Positions 21,886-23,742 of a stretch of 23,742 nt of DNA are shown one piece after another. Position numbers and translations under genes: made by a program. Position 1 is the first letter of the stretch; every line of letters begins with the position of its first letter. This stretch comes from Spirochaetia bacterium (lineage in GTDB: Bacteria; Spirochaetota; Spirochaetia; PWKH01). The notes beneath the pieces are model-generated. The model saw only the letters and a list, made by a program, of their open reading frames with translations. It was not told the origin of the DNA and searched no databases. The DNA lies in the NCBI GenBank assembly GCA_007128345.1, contig SKXS01000035.1, positions 1 to 23,742 of the forward strand. Reading direction: 5' to 3'.

Positions 21886-23250
21886 ATGCGTATGTACTAC
21901 TCGACCAACAGGAAGAGTCCCCATGTCTCGTTCCGGGAAGCGCTTCTTGCAGGGCTTGCCCCCGATAAGGGACTCTATATGCCCGTCCAGATTCCCCAAC
22001 TGAATCGGGAGACCCTGGAAGTTATGGAGGAGCTCCCCTACAGTGAGATCGCCTATCTTGTGCTCAGGCAGTTTCTGGAAGGTGAGATTCCGGATGATGA
22101 ACTGCTGGAGCTGGTGAAGGATGCCTACACCTATCCCGTACCTCTGGAACATGTGACTGAGAGGACCTACGTGATGCGTCTCGATCAGGGACCGACGGCC
22201 TCATTCAAGGACTTTGCCGCCAGAATGATGGGCAGGCTTATGAACTACTACCTCACCCGAGACAGGGGAAAACTCTGCATTCTTACGGCCACCTCCGGGG
22301 ATACTGGAAGCGCCATCGCCAATGCCTTCTACGGACTCGATCATATTGAGGTGATCATCCTCTATCCGAAGGATGAGGTGACCCCCAGCCAGCGGAAGCA
22401 GATGACGACCCTGGGGAGGAACATCACGGTGCTGTCGGTGGACGGCAAGTTTGATGACTGCCAGGCGCTGGTCAAGCAGGCCTTCAGCGATGATGAGCTC
22501 ACATCCCTCAGTTTGTCTTCAGCAAACTCAATCAATATCGGGAGGCTCCTGCCCCAGTCGGTTTACTACTTCTATTCCTGGGCGAAGCTCCGCAATGATC
22601 CCGGTGAACAGCCGCTCTTTGTCATACCCTCCGGAAACTTCGGCAACATGATGGGATCAGTTATCGCGCAGCGCATGGGACTGCCCGTCAGTCAGCTGAT
22701 TATAGCCACCAATGAGAATGATGAGTTCCCCCGGTTTCATCACTCCGGTGCGTACGCAAAGGTCTCTCCATCGAGAAACTGCATTTCCAGTGCCATGAAC
22801 GTGGGACATCCGAGCAACCTTGCACGTCTGGTTGATCTCTTCGGCGGGCGCATGGATGAACAGGGGAACGTCAGCATTTCCCCCGACCTGGAAGCCATGC
22901 GGAGCCTTATTAAGGCAGTATCCGTAAGCGATGCCCAGACAAAACAGGCTATCCGGGATGCCTGGGACCGCTACGGCCTGCTGCTGGAGCCCCATGGAGC
23001 GGTCGGATGGGCTGCCCTGGAGCAGTGTCCGGAGACCGCACTGACCTCTGCCGGTGAGAGCCGTCTGCGTATCCTGCTGGAGACTGCCCATCCGGCCAAG
23101 TTCCCAGAACAGATCAAGGAGGTGCTCAGCCTGGAGGTCGAAGTGCCCCCAAGCCTAGCGGGTCTCGATACCCTGGAGGAGCATGTGATTTCAATTAAAA
23201 ACTCCTATGGAGCATTCAAGGATCTGCTGCTGAAGCGGAGGGGAGCATAA
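21886..23250 (+). CDS. thrC: Threonine synthase
   Basis: A 454-residue PLP enzyme converting O-phosphohomoserine to threonine. It begins MYYSTN and continues SFREALLAGLAPDKGLYMP, the Thr_synth_N signature. PLP lysine K108 lies in GPTASFKDF, and TATSGDTGSAIANAFYG binds substrate and cofactor. VIPSGNFGNMMG is also typical of the longer (class I, SAM-insensitive) bacterial form, and the length agrees. The main Shine-Dalgarno GGAGG (21869-21873) is 12 bases from ATG 21886; TAAGG at 21874-21878 is closer. A start at ATG 21892 (MYYS) is possible. The next gene begins one base after its stop, so threonine synthase and the ApgM-type protein are co-translated. No hom, thrB or lysC genes are in the window. 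Confidence 0.94.
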   Translation: MRMYYSTNRKSPHVSFREALLAGLAPDKGLYMPVQIPQLNRETLEVMEELPYSEIAYLVLRQFLEGEIPDDELLELVKDAYTYPVPLEHVTERTYVMRLDQGPTASFKDFAARMMGRLMNYYLTRDRGKLCILTATSGDTGSAIANAFYGLDHIEVIILYPKDEVTPSQRKQMTTLGRNITVLSVDGKFDDCQALVKQAFSDDELTSLSLSSANSINIGRLLPQSVYYFYSWAKLRNDPGEQPLFVIPSGNFGNMMGSVIAQRMGLPVSQLIIATNENDEFPRFHHSGAYAKVSPSRNCISSAMNVGHPSNLARLVDLFGGRMDEQGNVSISPDLEAMRSLIKAVSVSDAQTKQAIRDAWDRYGLLLEPHGAVGWAALEQCPETALTSAGESRLRILLETAHPAKFPEQIKEVLSLEVEVPPSLAGLDTLEEHVISIKNSYGAFKDLLLKRRGA

Positions 23251-23251
23251 G

Positions 23252-23742
23252 GTGAAGTACCTCCTGATTGTTGCTGACGGCGCAGCGGACTATCCGCTGG
23301 AGAGCCTGGGGGGAAAGACTCCGCTGCAGGCAGCTTCGATGCAGACGCTAGAGCGCATCTCTCCCCACAGCAGGATGGGACAGCTGGTGACCGTACCTGA
23401 AGACATGCCCCCGGGAAGCGAAATTGCGAACCTGTCTCTATTGGGCTACGATGTGCATGAGGTCTACCAGGGCAGGGGAGTGCTGGAAGCTGCAAGCATG
23501 GGGGTGGACCTGCATCCAGGCGAGCTGGCGATGCGGTGCAATCTCATCTGCATAGGCGATGACCACCTGATCCGCAATCATTCGGCGGGACACATTCCAA
23601 CCGAAGAAGCCCGCGTGCTTATTGAGGATTTGAACCGTGAGTTCTCCTGCAGTGAGTATCGCTGGCATGCCGGGGTGAGCTACCGTCACCTCTTTGTACT
23701 CGCTGGTGGGTCAGACCGTATTGCATGCACTCCTCCCCATGA
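23252..23742 (+). CDS. ApgM-type alkaline phosphatase-superfamily protein (possible homoserine kinase substitute), 5' part
   Basis: An open frame from GTG 23252 runs off the window after 163 codons. It matches the archaeal-type cofactor-independent phosphoglycerate mutase family (COG3635). KYLLIVADGAADYPL holds metal ligand D9; GSEIANLSLLGYD holds S56, equivalent to the serine that is phosphorylated in iPGM; YQGRGVLEAASMGV and AMRCNLI follow. Many bacterial members sit beside thrC and have been annotated by genome-context analysis as a functional analogue of homoserine kinase. Here the GTG lies one base after thrC's TAA with GGGGAG six bases before it, so coupling is very tight. The alternative is true phosphoglycerate mutase activity. 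The full family length is about 400 residues, so over half is missing. Confidence 0.85.
   Translation, partial: MKYLLIVADGAADYPLESLGGKTPLQAASMQTLERISPHSRMGQLVTVPEDMPPGSEIANLSLLGYDVHEVYQGRGVLEAASMGVDLHPGELAMRCNLICIGDDHLIRNHSAGHIPTEEARVLIEDLNREFSCSEYRWHAGVSYRHLFVLAGGSDRIACTPPH

Noticed and set aside
1..23742. tRNA genes, rRNA, riboswitches (SAM, T-box), CRISPR arrays, transposases, phage or defence genes
   Set aside because: Looked for on both strands by motif and context; none found. The short leaders before the Rrf2-cysK-metYA operon and thrC leave no space for a SAM riboswitch or T-box.

Overview
The window reads as ordinary chromosome of a free-living, probably anaerobic, GC-rich (by eye mid-to-upper 50s percent) bacterium. 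My best guess is Spirochaetota. The reasons are the combination of a ~1,440-residue double-domain acyl-CoA dehydratase activase-like protein, a LuxR-type regulator with a PAS/GAF-like front end, an Rnk gene paired with an unrecognised protein, and a bacterial sucrose-phosphate synthase. The phylum is inference, since there is no rRNA or other phylogenetic marker here. Genes are densely packed, most have strong AGGAGG-type ribosome binding sites, and there are no tRNAs, insertion sequences, phage genes, CRISPR arrays or defence genes.

Layout. 60-5296 (+): a giant ATPase/activase fusion followed by a PfkB sugar kinase. 5284-6684 (-): an Rnk-family protein and a co-translated 326-residue protein of unknown function, with a promoter and a striking palindrome upstream. 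6837-7709 (-): a LuxR-family regulator, divergent from a 40-residue membrane peptide gene (7829-7951, +) and an AEC-family permease (8073-9041, +). 9042-9445: the only sizeable gene-free stretch, holding a promoter plus intrinsic terminator that could bound a ~120-nt small RNA, and a second hairpin. 9446-10066 (+): an exported, outer-membrane-like protein. 10068-13652 (-): a sulfur amino acid operon in the order Rrf2 regulator, cysK, metY, metA; one active-site residue predicts that MetA uses acetyl-CoA. 13789-16794 (+): deoD and a bifunctional sucrose-phosphate synthase/phosphatase, separated by an AT-rich block with spaced repeats. 16796-20030 (-): glycerate kinase, nagA and nagB. 20155-23742 (+): a YkgJ-type cysteine-cluster protein, a Gfo/Idh/MocA oxidoreductase, threonine synthase, and the start of an ApgM-type protein cut off by the window end.

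How it fits together. Homoserine is a shared branch point. MetA/MetY take it to homocysteine using sulfide; threonine synthase, probably with the adjacent ApgM-like protein as a substitute homoserine kinase, takes it to threonine. CysK makes cysteine from sulfide, and the Rrf2 protein with three spaced cysteines probably regulates this operon. NagA/NagB feed N-acetylglucosamine-6-phosphate into glycolysis. Sucrose synthesis suggests use of sucrose as a compatible solute, hence osmotic or salt stress in the habitat. The less familiar material is the activase fusion, the Rnk/unknown-protein pair with its palindrome, the candidate small RNA and the repeat block before the sucrose gene.
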